A DNA stretch of 64,000 nucleotides from Phycisphaerae bacterium (GTDB lineage: Bacteria; Planctomycetota; Phycisphaerae; Phycisphaerales; UBA1924). Made by a program: the position numbers and the translations under genes. Within the stretch, counting starts at the first letter, position 1. Each line of letters starts with the position of its first letter. The stretch spans positions 1 to 64,000 of the forward strand of contig JAUIHS010000016.1 of assembly GCA_030432255.1 (NCBI GenBank), in the 5' to 3' direction. The notes under the pieces are model-generated. The model was not told the DNA's origin. It worked only from the letters and a program-made list of their open reading frames with translations, and did not search any database. This document shows, in pieces, positions 1-8,721 of this stretch.

Positions 1-126
1 TGGCTGAAACACAACCGACGGCTCGGAACACGGTACGAGAAACTCGCCGTCCACTACCTCGCGATCGTCAAACTCGCATTTATCAGCAGATACCTACGAT
101 TGCTGGAGCCGTCAGACACGACCTAG
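1..126 (+). CDS. IS5-type transposase, C-terminal fragment (cut by window edge)
   Basis: Reading frame 1 is open from the first base to a TAG stop and gives 41 residues containing RRLGTRYEKLAVHYLAIVKL, the well-known C-terminal end of IS5/IS4-group DDE transposases. Only the tail is inside the window, so the catalytic residues cannot be judged and I cannot say whether the copy is intact. A 6-bp inverted repeat (GTCAGA at 111-116, TCTGAC at 130-135) spans the stop codon. I could not identify the terminal inverted repeat because the other end of the element is not visible. Confidence 0.75.
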   Translation, partial: WLKHNRRLGTRYEKLAVHYLAIVKLAFISRYLRLLEPSDTT

Positions 127-143
127 CGGTCTGACAATACACA

Positions 144-180
144 AGCCGGCCACACCCTCAGGCGTGGCCGGCTGTCATTT
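144..180. terminator. Hairpin terminator between convergent genes
   Basis: A perfect 10-bp stem (AGCCGGCCAC at 144-153 and its complement at 164-173) with a 10-base loop, followed on the + strand by TGTCATTT. It lies between the transposase tail and the leftward secreted-protein gene, so it may serve both directions. The T-tract is weak. Confidence 0.6.
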
Positions 181-223
181 CAGCATTCAATCGTCAGCGT
201 GCGTTGCGAGGTGGCTGCCCGAC

Positions 224-1345
224 CTAAAGGCCGCACTCCCAGGCCGCGAGCAGTGCATTCAGATCGATGAAGTCCACGACACCGTCGCCGGAGACATCAC
301 CGTTCGTACCCGGTGTCACGCTCTGCCCCCAGTGTGCGAGCAGTTCGTTGAGATCGGCAAAATTCACCACGCCGTCGCCCGTGGTGTCCGCGTGGCAGAT
401 TCCGTCGGAACCGATGCATCGGACAAGCTGAGCTTCCTCACCGGAGCCGCCCCCCGATACGTTCATCGCAAGCACGGCACCGTCACCGACCTGCCCCTGA
501 CTGAAGGTCCGAAGCACGTTGTCGAAGGTATCGAGGACGACTGCACGATCGAGTTCCGGACTGTAGCACCCCGCGTTCGTGGCAGCCGCACCGATGTACG
601 GCCCATTTGATGCATAGGCGGTCAATGTCATGGTCGACACGTCAAGCAACTGCATGCGTGGCGACTCCGTGTTCTCGTTGTTGTCCAGCACGAGCATCAT
701 CTGTCCACCCGGCCCGGGACTCGCGCCGACGACAGCGGATGACGAAGCCGACACGTCAAACGAGATCTGCTCGATCGGACCCGCGAGTTGATCGCCCGCG
801 GCGGTCAGCGGGAGTTTCACCATGTGGGTCGTACTGGTCTGGCCGAAGAGCAGCAGTGCGTTCTCAGCCTGATCCCAGCCCAGCCGGTTGATGTTGACAT
901 CCGGCGGGTCGAAGGGAGTGACACCGTCCTGCTCCATCACCACCGAGACCTGGTTGTTCTCGTCGATCAGACGAATCGGAGCGGCAACCGTATCGAAGCC
1001 GTAGATCCGCCCGTCGCCGACGGCGACAAGCCGGCGCGGCCGGAAATTGAGCGGCACCACGATGCGACTCCCGTCAGAGTCGACGAGACTCATCTGATGG
1101 GCGTTCAGTTCCGGGACGACGATCTTGTCGCGCCAGGCGTCATAGGTGATGTAGGGCGTCGAGCCGGGATCCATCACCCTCAACACCGTGTGGTTCCCGG
1201 TCGCCGGATCGATCTCAACGATCGACGGCCCGGTGGGCCAGCCGAACGACCCGAGAAACAACTGGCCCTCTTCAAAGTCGGCGAACCCGATCGAGGGCGC
1301 ACCGACCGCAAGGGACCCTGCCAGAACACAAGCACGTATACACAT
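224..1345 (-). CDS. Secreted protein with C-terminal dockerin-like repeats
   Basis: 373 residues. An N-terminal signal peptide (about residues 1-22, ending in SIGFA) points to export. The middle part (about 25-315) looks like a beta-rich repeat protein with blocks such as GDGRIYGFD; I do not recognise a named domain. The last 50 residues hold two dockerin/EF-hand-like calcium loops, DTTGDGVVNFADLNELL and GDVSGDGVVDFIDLNALL, a tail very common on exported proteins of Phycisphaerae. The ATG is preceded by AAGGAG about 8 bases upstream, which fixes the start. No cohesin partner is visible, so cellulosome function is not implied; the tail may serve in surface retention. Confidence 0.75.
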   Translation of the reverse strand: MCIRACVLAGSLAVGAPSIGFADFEEGQLFLGSFGWPTGPSIVEIDPATGNHTVLRVMDPGSTPYITYDAWRDKIVVPELNAHQMSLVDSDGSRIVVPLNFRPRRLVAVGDGRIYGFDTVAAPIRLIDENNQVSVVMEQDGVTPFDPPDVNINRLGWDQAENALLLFGQTSTTHMVKLPLTAAGDQLAGPIEQISFDVSASSSAVVGASPGPGGQMMLVLDNNENTESPRMQLLDVSTMTLTAYASNGPYIGAAATNAGCYSPELDRAVVLDTFDNVLRTFSQGQVGDGAVLAMNVSGGGSGEEAQLVRCIGSDGICHADTTGDGVVNFADLNELLAHWGQSVTPGTNGDVSGDGVVDFIDLNALLAAWECGL

Positions 1346-1403
1346 CAGTCATTCTCCTTTGGAATCGACTGCCTCCACACCAGACAGCGACATCCCTCCC
1401 CCA

Positions 1404-1799
1404 CTATCCCCCAAGAACTTCACGAGACCAGGCAATCAACGCATCTTTTGACATGTCTCCGGAAGCGACAGCGAGGGAGACAGCCTCCAGCGGTGCTGGC
1501 TCCGGCAGATTCTGAACTCCGTTGGCTCGCAGGAAGACGAGTGCCGCCAGAGCGCCGATCCTCTTGTTGCCATCAACAAAGGCGTGGTTGGAGGTCAGAT
1601 GGAACAGGTAGGCCGCCGCCATTTCCGCAAGCCCGGGATGAAGCCACTGCCCACCGAACTGCTGACACGGCATCATCAGCGCCGACTCCAGCAACCCGCG
1701 ATCTCGAACACCCGGACTTCCACCATCCCGACTGATCGTGTCGGCGTGAAGTTGCAGGGCATCATCGACACTCAGAAATTGAATCCCCCGGTCTGTCAT
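1404..1799 (-). CDS. doc: Doc/Fic-family death-on-curing toxin
   Basis: 131 residues. It carries the Fic/Doc catalytic motif HAFVDGNKRIG (HxFx(D/A)GNKR), the signature of Doc toxins, which phosphorylate elongation factor Tu or otherwise modify targets with nucleotide substrates. Length matches Doc (about 125-135). I prefer the ATG at 1799 over an in-frame TTG at 1814: the ATG follows GGAGTGAGG, with the antitoxin stop codon just before it. It lies directly downstream of the AbrB-type antitoxin and would be co-transcribed with it. Activity is inferred from the intact motif. Confidence 0.88.
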   Translation of the reverse strand: MTDRGIQFLSVDDALQLHADTISRDGGSPGVRDRGLLESALMMPCQQFGGQWLHPGLAEMAAAYLFHLTSNHAFVDGNKRIGALAALVFLRANGVQNLPEPAPLEAVSLAVASGDMSKDALIAWSREVLGG

Positions 1800-1803
1800 A
1801 TCC

Positions 1804-2031
1804 TCACTCCGCAAGGTTCTTCAACATCTGATCATACGTCGGTCTCAACTCATTCATGATCTCATCCACACGCTCCGCCCCGAGACCGACATTCGCCGGC
1901 GAGATCGTGAGCGATGAGCCATTGACGGTCACCTGCAACTCGCTGTCCGGGGTGATACCGATGGCTTCCATCAATGCCTTGTCGATCACCAGGGCGTGGC
2001 TGTTGCCGTGCTTCTGAAGCTTCTTGATCAT
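1804..2031 (-). CDS. AbrB/MazE-type antitoxin partner of Doc
   Basis: 75 residues. The N-terminal half (KKLQKHGNSHALVIDKALMEAIGI) is a SpoVT/AbrB swapped-hairpin DNA-binding domain. The C-terminal 30 residues (about 46-75) are probably the toxin-neutralising tail. ATG at 2031 is preceded by GGAG about 9 bases away. The stop is 4 bases from the doc start, so the two genes are translationally linked. Such antitoxins normally repress their own promoter. Classical Doc uses a Phd antitoxin; an AbrB partner is a less typical combination. Confidence 0.85.
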   Translation of the reverse strand: MIKKLQKHGNSHALVIDKALMEAIGITPDSELQVTVNGSSLTISPANVGLGAERVDEIMNELRPTYDQMLKNLAE

Positions 2032-2052
2032 GATTGATTCTCCGTACCCACA

Positions 2053-2080
2053 ATGTTATAATGATCAGCCGGCCAGTCAA
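2053..2080 (-). promoter_or_regulatory. Candidate sigma-70 promoter of the AbrB/Doc operon
   Basis: On the minus strand TTGACT (2080-2075) and TAACAT (2058-2053) are separated by 16 bases, about 20 bases ahead of the antitoxin start. The segment overlaps a small AT-rich near-palindrome (TGATCATTATAA) that could be the autoregulatory operator. Assigned by eye only. Confidence 0.35.
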
Positions 2081-2090
2081 GCCGCTTCAC

Positions 2091-2133
2091 CAAAAGACAG
2101 ATCCCCGGACCTTGTTGAGCAGGTCCGGGGATC
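2091..2133 (-). terminator. Intrinsic terminator of the FG-GAP protein gene
   Basis: A perfect 13-bp stem (GATCCCCGGACCT at 2100-2112 with its complement at 2121-2133) and 8-base loop. Read on the minus strand it is followed by CTGTCTTTTGG. It sits just downstream of the leftward gene ending at 2167. Confidence 0.8.
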
Positions 2134-2166
2134 ACGCCATTTGAGCGGTTCAGGAATGGGGGCTAC

Positions 2167-4350
2167 TCACGGGCAGGTCGTGTTCCAGTTCTCCAGCAAC
2201 TGCTCCAGGTCCGTGAAGTTCACCGCATTATCGCCATTCACATCGCCCGGACACGCCGAACCACCGCCACCGCCCGGGATCAGGAGGCGCCATGCCGGAG
2301 AAGTGGTCGTACCCAGGGCATTCACAGCCTCAACCTTCCAGGAGTAGATAACGCCGCCATTCAGCACGCCATCAGGCACGGTGTGGAAGAGGTCGCCCGT
2401 CGCATGCACATACTCAGGTGAACTGAAGTCTGCATTGTCGTCAATGAAGAGCCGGTACTGATCGGCGCGGGCACTCAGGGACCAGGTGAACATCGGAGTG
2501 GTCGTTTCGATGAATCCACTGTCAGCAGGGCTGATGAGGGTCAGTGGTGCAGGCGTGACGATCAGATCGAATGAGCGCGCCCCCGGCGATGCCATCTGAA
2601 TGCCATGACTGTTCACAGCCTCGACGCCCCAGTACCACGTCCCGTCAGACAGGGCGCCGAAGGCCGCCGTGTACTCGTTCGCCGCCAGACCCGTCTCGAA
2701 GACCACTGGAGAAGCCAGGTCCGCGTCGTCATCGATGATGATGTTGTAGCTGTCCACGTTCATCGCCGCCTCCCAGGTGAACGTCGGCGTGGGGGTCGCG
2801 TCGATCAGCGCGGCCTCGGCAGGCGCCAGCAGATCGAACTCTGTGGGAAGAAGTCGTACGGTGAAGGCAGCGCCCGCCGGGTTGCCGGGAGTCGTGCCTT
2901 CGGCATTGCGGCCGACCACCGACCAGTAGTACGTGCCAGGCGACAGCGTGCCCCGGGCGCTGGGATCATAGCTGTTGGTTGTGAGCCCGGTGGCCGTGAC
3001 AACCGGCGATGAGAAATCCGGATTGTCATCTACAAACAGGTCGTAGCTGTCCGCATCGGGGGACGCCTCCCAGGTGAAGACGGGTGTTGTGGTGAAGACC
3101 GTTTCGCCGGGATTGGGCGATGTGAGACCGAACGGGATCGGGCCACCCTCGACCGAGTACACACGTGCCCGACCACTCAGATTCAGCTGTCCATCCACCT
3201 CGCCGATTTCGCCAACGACGACCTGTGTTCCGGACCAGTCGATGGAGACTCCAAAGCGATCACCGGAGTCGCCGTCCGGATTGTTGACCACATCGATCAT
3301 CAGCCAGTTCCCCATCACATCGCGCTCGTACGCCACAGCGGCACCTCGTTGCGAGAAGTACAGCGGACCACCGGCGATGAACCGCTCTCCATTCAGCGCG
3401 ATGGACTCGCCCCAATGGCCCCCCGTCGAGCCCAGGGGAGACGGAATGAAGCGGGTTTCGGTCATGGTCATCCAGCCGCCGACGGGCTTCTCATATGTGA
3501 AGACCGCACCAGTGCAACTCGGACCGTCGCAATAGGCGCCGACGACAATGCGATCATCATTCAGGTCAACCGCGCGCCCGAAGAAATCCGAAACTTCAGG
3601 ACTCGAAGAGCGCAGCTCTCCGATACGGGCCCAGACGGATGGACCCGTCCGCTCGAACACCCAGACTGATCCGGCGTTCTCCGCACCGTTGTCCTCGAGA
3701 ATCGCACCCACCACAACTGTGTCACCGTGGATTGCAATGGCTTCCGCGAACCGGTCGAAGTCCGAAGGACCATCCACATCCGTCAGGATCGCCGGCGTGG
3801 TCAACTGGCCGGCCCAACCGCCTGCGGGTTCATCGAAGATCCACGCACGCTCGTCACCGGAGCCCACCGCAACCGTGTCGCCGGAGATGTCCAGAACCAG
3901 GCCGAACTTCGGGAACGAGCTATGACCCGAAGGATTGAGCTGCGCATCCTCCATCATGTTGGTCCAACCGCCAGCAGGCTTCTCGTAGACATACACAGCA
4001 CCTGTCTGAGTCGAGGGCACCGGCCGGCTCGGAGCCGCGACCACGATCGTGTCACCATCGATGGCCACCTGAGCGCCGAAGTCGTCATCCCCGGCATTGT
4101 TCGAGGATGTCAGCGTCGCAATCAGACCCCAGGTCTGGGTCACATCGTTCAATTCGTACACATACGCCGCCTCCTGACGCGACCCGACGACCAGGATGTC
4201 GCCGTCGATCGCTACCGAGACGCCGTACTGACCGTTCTCCACCACGGCGGGCGGCAGAAGGTCCTGCACAAAGTCAATCTGGCCCAGCACCGGGGTGGTA
4301 GCCGCGGCCCCTGCAATCAGTGCTATCACGTTCATCAAATGGCTTGTCAT
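2167..4350 (-). CDS. Secreted FG-GAP repeat protein with Fn3-like domains and dockerin-like tail
   Basis: 727 residues. Residues 1-23 form a signal peptide (MTSHLMNVIALIAGAAATT then cleavage near VLG). Residues about 30-400 contain six to seven FG-GAP-like repeats, recognisable by blocks such as DFGAQVAIDGDTIVVAAP and RFGVSIDWSGTQVVVG, as in integrin-alpha-type propellers. Residues about 400-680 hold three related fibronectin-III-like domains (repeated PVFTWEASPDADSYDLFVDD pattern). The end (GDVNGDNAVNFTDLEQLLENW) is a single dockerin-like loop. I chose the ATG at 4350, with GGAGAG six bases upstream, over a longer frame from 4410. Probably a surface or extracellular binding protein; ligand unknown. 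Confidence 0.78.
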   Translation of the reverse strand: MTSHLMNVIALIAGAAATTPVLGQIDFVQDLLPPAVVENGQYGVSVAIDGDILVVGSRQEAAYVYELNDVTQTWGLIATLTSSNNAGDDDFGAQVAIDGDTIVVAAPSRPVPSTQTGAVYVYEKPAGGWTNMMEDAQLNPSGHSSFPKFGLVLDISGDTVAVGSGDERAWIFDEPAGGWAGQLTTPAILTDVDGPSDFDRFAEAIAIHGDTVVVGAILEDNGAENAGSVWVFERTGPSVWARIGELRSSSPEVSDFFGRAVDLNDDRIVVGAYCDGPSCTGAVFTYEKPVGGWMTMTETRFIPSPLGSTGGHWGESIALNGERFIAGGPLYFSQRGAAVAYERDVMGNWLMIDVVNNPDGDSGDRFGVSIDWSGTQVVVGEIGEVDGQLNLSGRARVYSVEGGPIPFGLTSPNPGETVFTTTPVFTWEASPDADSYDLFVDDNPDFSSPVVTATGLTTNSYDPSARGTLSPGTYYWSVVGRNAEGTTPGNPAGAAFTVRLLPTEFDLLAPAEAALIDATPTPTFTWEAAMNVDSYNIIIDDDADLASPVVFETGLAANEYTAAFGALSDGTWYWGVEAVNSHGIQMASPGARSFDLIVTPAPLTLISPADSGFIETTTPMFTWSLSARADQYRLFIDDNADFSSPEYVHATGDLFHTVPDGVLNGGVIYSWKVEAVNALGTTTSPAWRLLIPGGGGGSACPGDVNGDNAVNFTDLEQLLENWNTTCP

Positions 4351-4560
4351 CAGATCTCTCCAGGACGAGGGCACTGTCCGGTTTCTGAAACGGGAACGGC
4401 CCGCTTCCATGGAAGACCACGAGACCCGGCCCCGCCGACTGCAGCAGTCCCACAGAATTCCAGGAGATTTTCATTCCGACGTCGCGACGCCCGCGATCAA
4501 GTTGCACCTCGGCCCCTCCGATGCAGACCCCTTGGGAACCGCCGACCAAGTCCTCATACC

Positions 4561-4589
4561 TTGACCAGATCCCCTTTCGTCCCTACTCT
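4561..4589 (+). promoter_or_regulatory. Candidate promoter of the sulfur module
   Basis: TTGACC (4561-4566), a 17-base spacer and TACTCT (4584-4589), about 90 bases ahead of the cysC start. It lies in the 326-base gap between the divergent secreted-protein gene and cysC; I see no other clear signal in that gap. The -10 match is poor. Confidence 0.3.
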
Positions 4590-4676
4590 GGTCCCCCCAC
4601 TCGGTGGAATCCCGCAGACATTGCGCATACGTACATACACCAACCCGTTCTGACCAACGGTCAGAGGAGATCCCCC

Positions 4677-5297
4677 ATGTCGACCGTCAAGTCCACCAAC
4701 ATCCACTGGCACGAAGGCAACCTCACGCGCGACGAGCGCTGGGACCACCTCAAGCTCAACGGCTGCACCATGTGGTTCACCGGCCTCTCCGCCTCCGGCA
4801 AGTCCACCATCGCCTCCGCCCTCGAGCAGGTGCTGGTGCAGCGCGGCGTGCACGCCTACCGCCTTGACGGCGACAATGTCCGCTTCGGCCTCAACAAGAA
4901 CCTCGGCTTCTCGGCTGAGGACCGCGCGGAGAACATCCGCCGCATCGGCGAGGTCGCCAAGCTCTTCTGCGATGCCGGCTGCGTCACCCTGACCAGCTTC
5001 ATCAGCCCGTACATCGCTGATCGCGATGCCGCCCGCGAGGTGCACGAAGAGGGTGGGCTGACATTCTTCGAAGTCTTCGTCGACACGCCCATCGAGGTGT
5101 GCGAAGAGCGCGATCCGAAGGGCCTCTACAAGAAGGCCCGCGCCGGCGAGATCAAAGGCTTCACCGGTATCGACGATCCCTACGAAGCGCCCAAGAAGGC
5201 CGAACTGGTCATCAAGCCCGCCGAGCACAGCCTCGAGGAGTGCGTCCAGCAGTGCCTCGACTTCCTCGCTTCCAAGGGCTACAAGGTCGGCGGCTGA
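4677..5297 (+). CDS. cysC: Adenylylsulfate kinase
   Basis: 206 residues, normal for CysC. The enzyme phosphorylates adenosine 5'-phosphosulfate (APS) to PAPS. It shows the P-loop GLSASGKST (residues 36-44), the APS-binding stretch [12 protein letters not shown], and the C-terminal [13 protein letters not shown] segment typical of the family. The start is the ATG at 4677 with AGAGGAGA eight bases upstream; an upstream in-frame extension lacks a ribosome site. Next to it are a PAP phosphatase and an SLC13-type permease, so the three genes look like a sulfate activation and turnover unit. No ATP sulfurylase or PAPS reductase lies in the window, so it may feed sulfotransferases instead of cysteine synthesis. 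Confidence 0.93.
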   Translation: MSTVKSTNIHWHEGNLTRDERWDHLKLNGCTMWFTGLSASGKSTIASALEQVLVQRGVHAYRLDGDNVRFGLNKNLGFSAEDRAENIRRIGEVAKLFCDAGCVTLTSFISPYIADRDAAREVHEEGGLTFFEVFVDTPIEVCEERDPKGLYKKARAGEIKGFTGIDDPYEAPKKAELVIKPAEHSLEECVQQCLDFLASKGYKVGG

Positions 5298-5398
5298 TCC
5301 GACCCTTCAACATCCCGGTCCACACGAACATCGGCCCGCCTTCTGAGGTACAGTGAGGGGCCCGCGCGATTCGTCTGCCACCTACACGGAGATGCTCC

Positions 5399-6433
5399 AT
5401 GTCCGATCAGGCCAACCGTCTCAAGGCCGCAACTCACGCCGTTTCCAGGGCCTGTACCGTCTGCCGCGAAGTCCAGCGTGACCTCGAACGCGTGAAGCAG
5501 ATCACCAAGGACGATCGCAGCCCCGTCACCGTCGCCGACTTCGCCAGCCAGGCCGTCGTGGCTCATGTCCTGCGCGAGAGGCTTGGTAGCGTTGTGCTCG
5601 TCGCCGAGGAAGCCGCCGACGAACTGCGCAAGCAGATCAGCGAAGGACAGGCCGCCGTCGCCGACGCCGTTGTGAACGCCGTTCGAATCGTGTGGCCCGA
5701 GGCGACACTCGATCAGGTCCTCGACGCCATCGACATCGGCGGTGCCGACCCCCTCACGCAGGGCGCTCACGGCTACTGGACACTCGATCCCATCGATGGG
5801 ACCAAGGGATTCCTTCGCGGCGGCCAGTACGCTGTCGCCCTCGCCTGGGTCGAGAACGGTTCGCCGCAGGTCGGTGTACTGGGCTGCCCCAACCTCAGCA
5901 AGGACTTCAACCGCCCCCTCGACGATCCGGATCCCCAGGGCACCATGTACCTCGCGCTGGCCGCCGACGGCCTTGCCGAACTCTCCGCGGATGACCCCGA
6001 CGGCGACCCGCTCTCGATCCGACGCCTGCCCCGCGCCGAGGGAGAACCGCTGCGCATGTGCGAGTCCGTCGAATCCGGCCACACCAGCCACGACAACTCG
6101 GCCCGGATCATGGAGATCCTCGGCGAGCAGTCCGCTCCGGTACGGCTCGACAGCCAGGCCAAGTACGCCGTTGTGGGCCGCGGCCAGGCGGATGTCTACC
6201 TCCGCATGCCGACGCGTCCCGGCTACGTTGAACGCATCTGGGACCACGCCGCAGGCTCGCTGGTGGCGGTCGAGTCCGGGTGTTTCGTGACCGACGTGAA
6301 CGGGAATGAACTGGACTTCAGCCACGGCCGGGGTCTTGAAAAGAACAAGGGCGTCGTCGTGGCACCTGCTGAGATCCACGGTCGCCTGATCGGTGCGATC
6401 CAGGAACTCGGACTGAACGTCCCCGCCCAATAG
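5399..6433 (+). CDS. 3'(2'),5'-bisphosphate nucleotidase (PAP phosphatase, HAL2/CysQ type)
   Basis: 344 residues. It has the metal- and phosphate-binding motifs of the inositol-monophosphatase superfamily: SPVTVADFASQ near the N-terminus, LDPIDGTKGF (residues 129-138, with Asp130 and Asp133 as metal ligands) and WDHAAGSLVAVESGC near the C-terminus. The GTKGFLRGGQYAVALAWVE block is typical of the longer HAL2-like branch, which hydrolyses PAP to AMP. It follows cysC by about 100 bases; PAP is the by-product of PAPS use, so the pairing makes biochemical sense. No obvious frameshift or missing residue. Confidence 0.88.
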   Translation: MSDQANRLKAATHAVSRACTVCREVQRDLERVKQITKDDRSPVTVADFASQAVVAHVLRERLGSVVLVAEEAADELRKQISEGQAAVADAVVNAVRIVWPEATLDQVLDAIDIGGADPLTQGAHGYWTLDPIDGTKGFLRGGQYAVALAWVENGSPQVGVLGCPNLSKDFNRPLDDPDPQGTMYLALAADGLAELSADDPDGDPLSIRRLPRAEGEPLRMCESVESGHTSHDNSARIMEILGEQSAPVRLDSQAKYAVVGRGQADVYLRMPTRPGYVERIWDHAAGSLVAVESGCFVTDVNGNELDFSHGRGLEKNKGVVVAPAEIHGRLIGAIQELGLNVPAQ

Positions 6434-6510
6434 ATAACGGTGCAGGACTTGGTGCCGTCGGGTCGATCTCGATCCAACGTGTTCCCTTGTTCTGAGCGAG
6501 GACATCCGGC

Positions 6511-8391
6511 ATGAGCCTGGAAGCCTGGGTCACCGCCATCCTGCTCGTCACCATGCTCGCCGCCCTGATCACTGGCAAGATCGGGGCGGACCTTGTCGTC
6601 GTCGGAACACTCTTCCTGCTCATCCTTACCGGTATCGTCGAACCGGTTGAAGCCGTCCGCAATTTCGCCAACCCCGCGGTCATCACCATCGCTTTCCTGT
6701 ACGTCGTCGCCGAAGGTCTCAAGGAGACCGGGGCCATCAACGTGCTCACCGCCCGACTCCTCGGCAATCCGCGCACACCCCTCCAGGCGCAGGCTCGACT
6801 CGTCCTGCCCGTCGCGGCTCTCTCGGCGGTCGCAAACAACACACCCATCGTCGCGACCTTCATGCCGGTCATTTCCTCGCTGACCAAGCGAACCGGGCTC
6901 GCCGGAACGCGCCTCTTCATGCCATTGTCGTTCGCCGCGATCCTCGGTGGCCTCTGCACGCTGATCGGCACGAGCACCACGCTCGTGGTCGCCGGCCAGG
7001 TTCGAGCACACAACAAGGACATCAACGAGCAGCGCGACGCCATCGTCCTCGCAAACGGTGGAACTGCCGACCTCCCCGCGGCGGCACAGGAGCGCATCGA
7101 TGCGCTCCCGCCGACCATGCAGGAGTTCAGCATGTTCACGATCGCCGGGGCCGGTGCCCCCGTCGCGGTCATCGGCATTGCATACATTCTGCTTTTCGGC
7201 AGGCGATTGCTGCCGCGACGGATTGACGAGGGCCTCGCGCACAACCAGGCGCGTCAGTATGTTGTGGCGATGCGCGTGCGCTCGGACTCTGTCATCGTCG
7301 GCAAGACGATCGAGCAGGCGGAACTGCGCAACCTGCCGGGTCTCTTCCTGTCGCGCATCGAGCGTGCGGACCAGACCATCCTTGCCGTGGGTCCGGACGT
7401 TCAGTTTGAGCCCAACGACATTCTGCTCTTCGTCGGACGCCTCTCTTCCGTCGTGGATCTCCAGAAGATCAAGGGGCTGACGCCCATCACGGACGACAAC
7501 GACAAGCCGGTGGACTACCGCCCGCGAATGAAACTCACGGAAGTGGTCATCTCCAACTCGTCACCGCTCATCGGGCGCACCATTCGCGATGCCGGCATTC
7601 GCACGCGCTACAACGCCGTTGTCGTTGCTGTGCATAGACAGGGCCATCGCCAACTCGGCAAGATCGGTGACATTGTGGTCCGGCCCGGCGATACGCTCCT
7701 CCTTGAAACCGGCAAGGAGTTCGCGCGCCGCTATCGCGAGTCGGATGAGTTCATCCTCGTGAGTGAACTCGAGGGCTCCGCGGCACCCCGGCACGAGCGC
7801 GCCTGGGTTGCCATGGGCATCCTGCTGGTCGTGGTGCTCACCATCTCCTTTGAAATACTCGACCCCATGGTCGCCGCCATGTGCGGTGCCGCGCTGATGG
7901 TCCTGCTCCGCTGCTGCACCGGACCTCAGGCCAGGGCCTCCGTCGACTTCCAGGTGCTGACCGTCATCGGCGCGGCGTTCGGAGTCGGCGCGGCCATGGA
8001 GAAGAGCGGCCTGGCGTCCTTCATCGCGCACAACGGCATTGCATGGGCCGCCGAACTGGGCCCCGTTGTCATGCTCGCAATCATCTACTTCATGACCGTC
8101 GCATTCACGACGTGCATCACCAACAATGCCGCCGCCGTCCTCATGATCCCCATCGCCTTCGAGGCGGCGCACGAAGCGAACCTCAACCCGCTCCCGTTCG
8201 CGGTCGCCGTGGCCATCGCGGCCTCGGCAGAGTTCAGCACCCCCATCGGCTACCAGACCAATCTCATGGTCATGGGGCCGGGTGGATACAAGTGGGGCGA
8301 CTACGTGCGCTTCGGCGGGCCGCTGACACTGCTCTCGGGCGCCATCGCGATCATCTTCTGCACGTTCATGTACGGCAGCCTGGTGCCCTGA
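6511..8391 (+). CDS. SLC13/DASS-type anion permease with two TrkA-C (RCK_C) domains
   Basis: 626 residues. The N-terminal block (residues about 1-180) and C-terminal block (about 430-626) are multi-helix membrane regions with SLC13-type sequences such as SAVANNTPIVATFMP and TTCITNNAAAVLMIPIAF, the paired NNT/NNA motifs of the family. Between them are two RCK_C/TrkA-C domains (about 240-330 and 335-420; VVAMRVRSDSVIVGKTIEQA, TEVVISNSSPLIGRTIRDA). This architecture is that of sulfate transporters and SAC1-like sulfur-status proteins in algae and cyanobacteria. Following cysC and the PAP phosphatase, it is best read as a sulfate (or other oxyanion) importer; the substrate is inferred from context. 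Confidence 0.85.
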   Translation: MSLEAWVTAILLVTMLAALITGKIGADLVVVGTLFLLILTGIVEPVEAVRNFANPAVITIAFLYVVAEGLKETGAINVLTARLLGNPRTPLQAQARLVLPVAALSAVANNTPIVATFMPVISSLTKRTGLAGTRLFMPLSFAAILGGLCTLIGTSTTLVVAGQVRAHNKDINEQRDAIVLANGGTADLPAAAQERIDALPPTMQEFSMFTIAGAGAPVAVIGIAYILLFGRRLLPRRIDEGLAHNQARQYVVAMRVRSDSVIVGKTIEQAELRNLPGLFLSRIERADQTILAVGPDVQFEPNDILLFVGRLSSVVDLQKIKGLTPITDDNDKPVDYRPRMKLTEVVISNSSPLIGRTIRDAGIRTRYNAVVVAVHRQGHRQLGKIGDIVVRPGDTLLLETGKEFARRYRESDEFILVSELEGSAAPRHERAWVAMGILLVVVLTISFEILDPMVAAMCGAALMVLLRCCTGPQARASVDFQVLTVIGAAFGVGAAMEKSGLASFIAHNGIAWAAELGPVVMLAIIYFMTVAFTTCITNNAAAVLMIPIAFEAAHEANLNPLPFAVAVAIAASAEFSTPIGYQTNLMVMGPGGYKWGDYVRFGGPLTLLSGAIAIIFCTFMYGSLVP

Positions 8392-8523
8392 CCCCATCAT
8401 CTGGTGGCAATTGTGGACATCCTGTCTGCGGAATCGATCCCGCCGCGCTATTTTTGAGAGGCGGCCTTTTCGCCCCTCGACCGGCCGAAATCGCCCTGAT
8501 TGGGGGGTCCCGAAGCATGCACA

Positions 8524-8660
8524 TCAGGGCATCTGGATGGCGATAAGTGCCTGAATACCGGCCATTTACCCACTAATCCCATAACTACAAAGGTAAACAC
8601 CTGTTCAGGCCCATAGTTGTGATGGGACAGTGGGTCAAGTGCGTATGCGCTTGAATTTTT
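8524..8660 (+). ncRNA. Candidate structured RNA ending in an intrinsic terminator
   Basis: No convincing coding frame lies in the 497-base gap 8392-8888. Here bases show nested complementarity: CCCACT/CCCAT/AACTA (about 8570-8587) can pair with TAGTT/ATGGG/AGTGGG (8614-8634) around an inner AGGT-AAAC-ACCT hairpin (8591-8602). Upstream, TCAGGGCA (8524-8531) can pair with TGCCTGA (8548-8554), but GCCTGAA (8549-8555) can instead pair with TTCAGGC (8604-8610), so two folds compete. The 3' end is a stem-loop CAAGTGC-GTAT-GCGCTTG (8636-8653) followed by AATTTTT. Could be a small RNA, an attenuator or the permease 3' region; no known family recognised. Confidence 0.35.
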
Positions 8661-8721
8661 GATAATTATCGCTCTTTCCCGTCGATAGCCTGTATCATCA
8701 TCACTGATCTCTCTCTCCTCC

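Noticed and set aside
4351-4410. Longer N-terminus for the FG-GAP protein (start at 4410)
   Set aside because: The extra 20 residues would precede the signal peptide and have no ribosome site, while the ATG at 4350 does.
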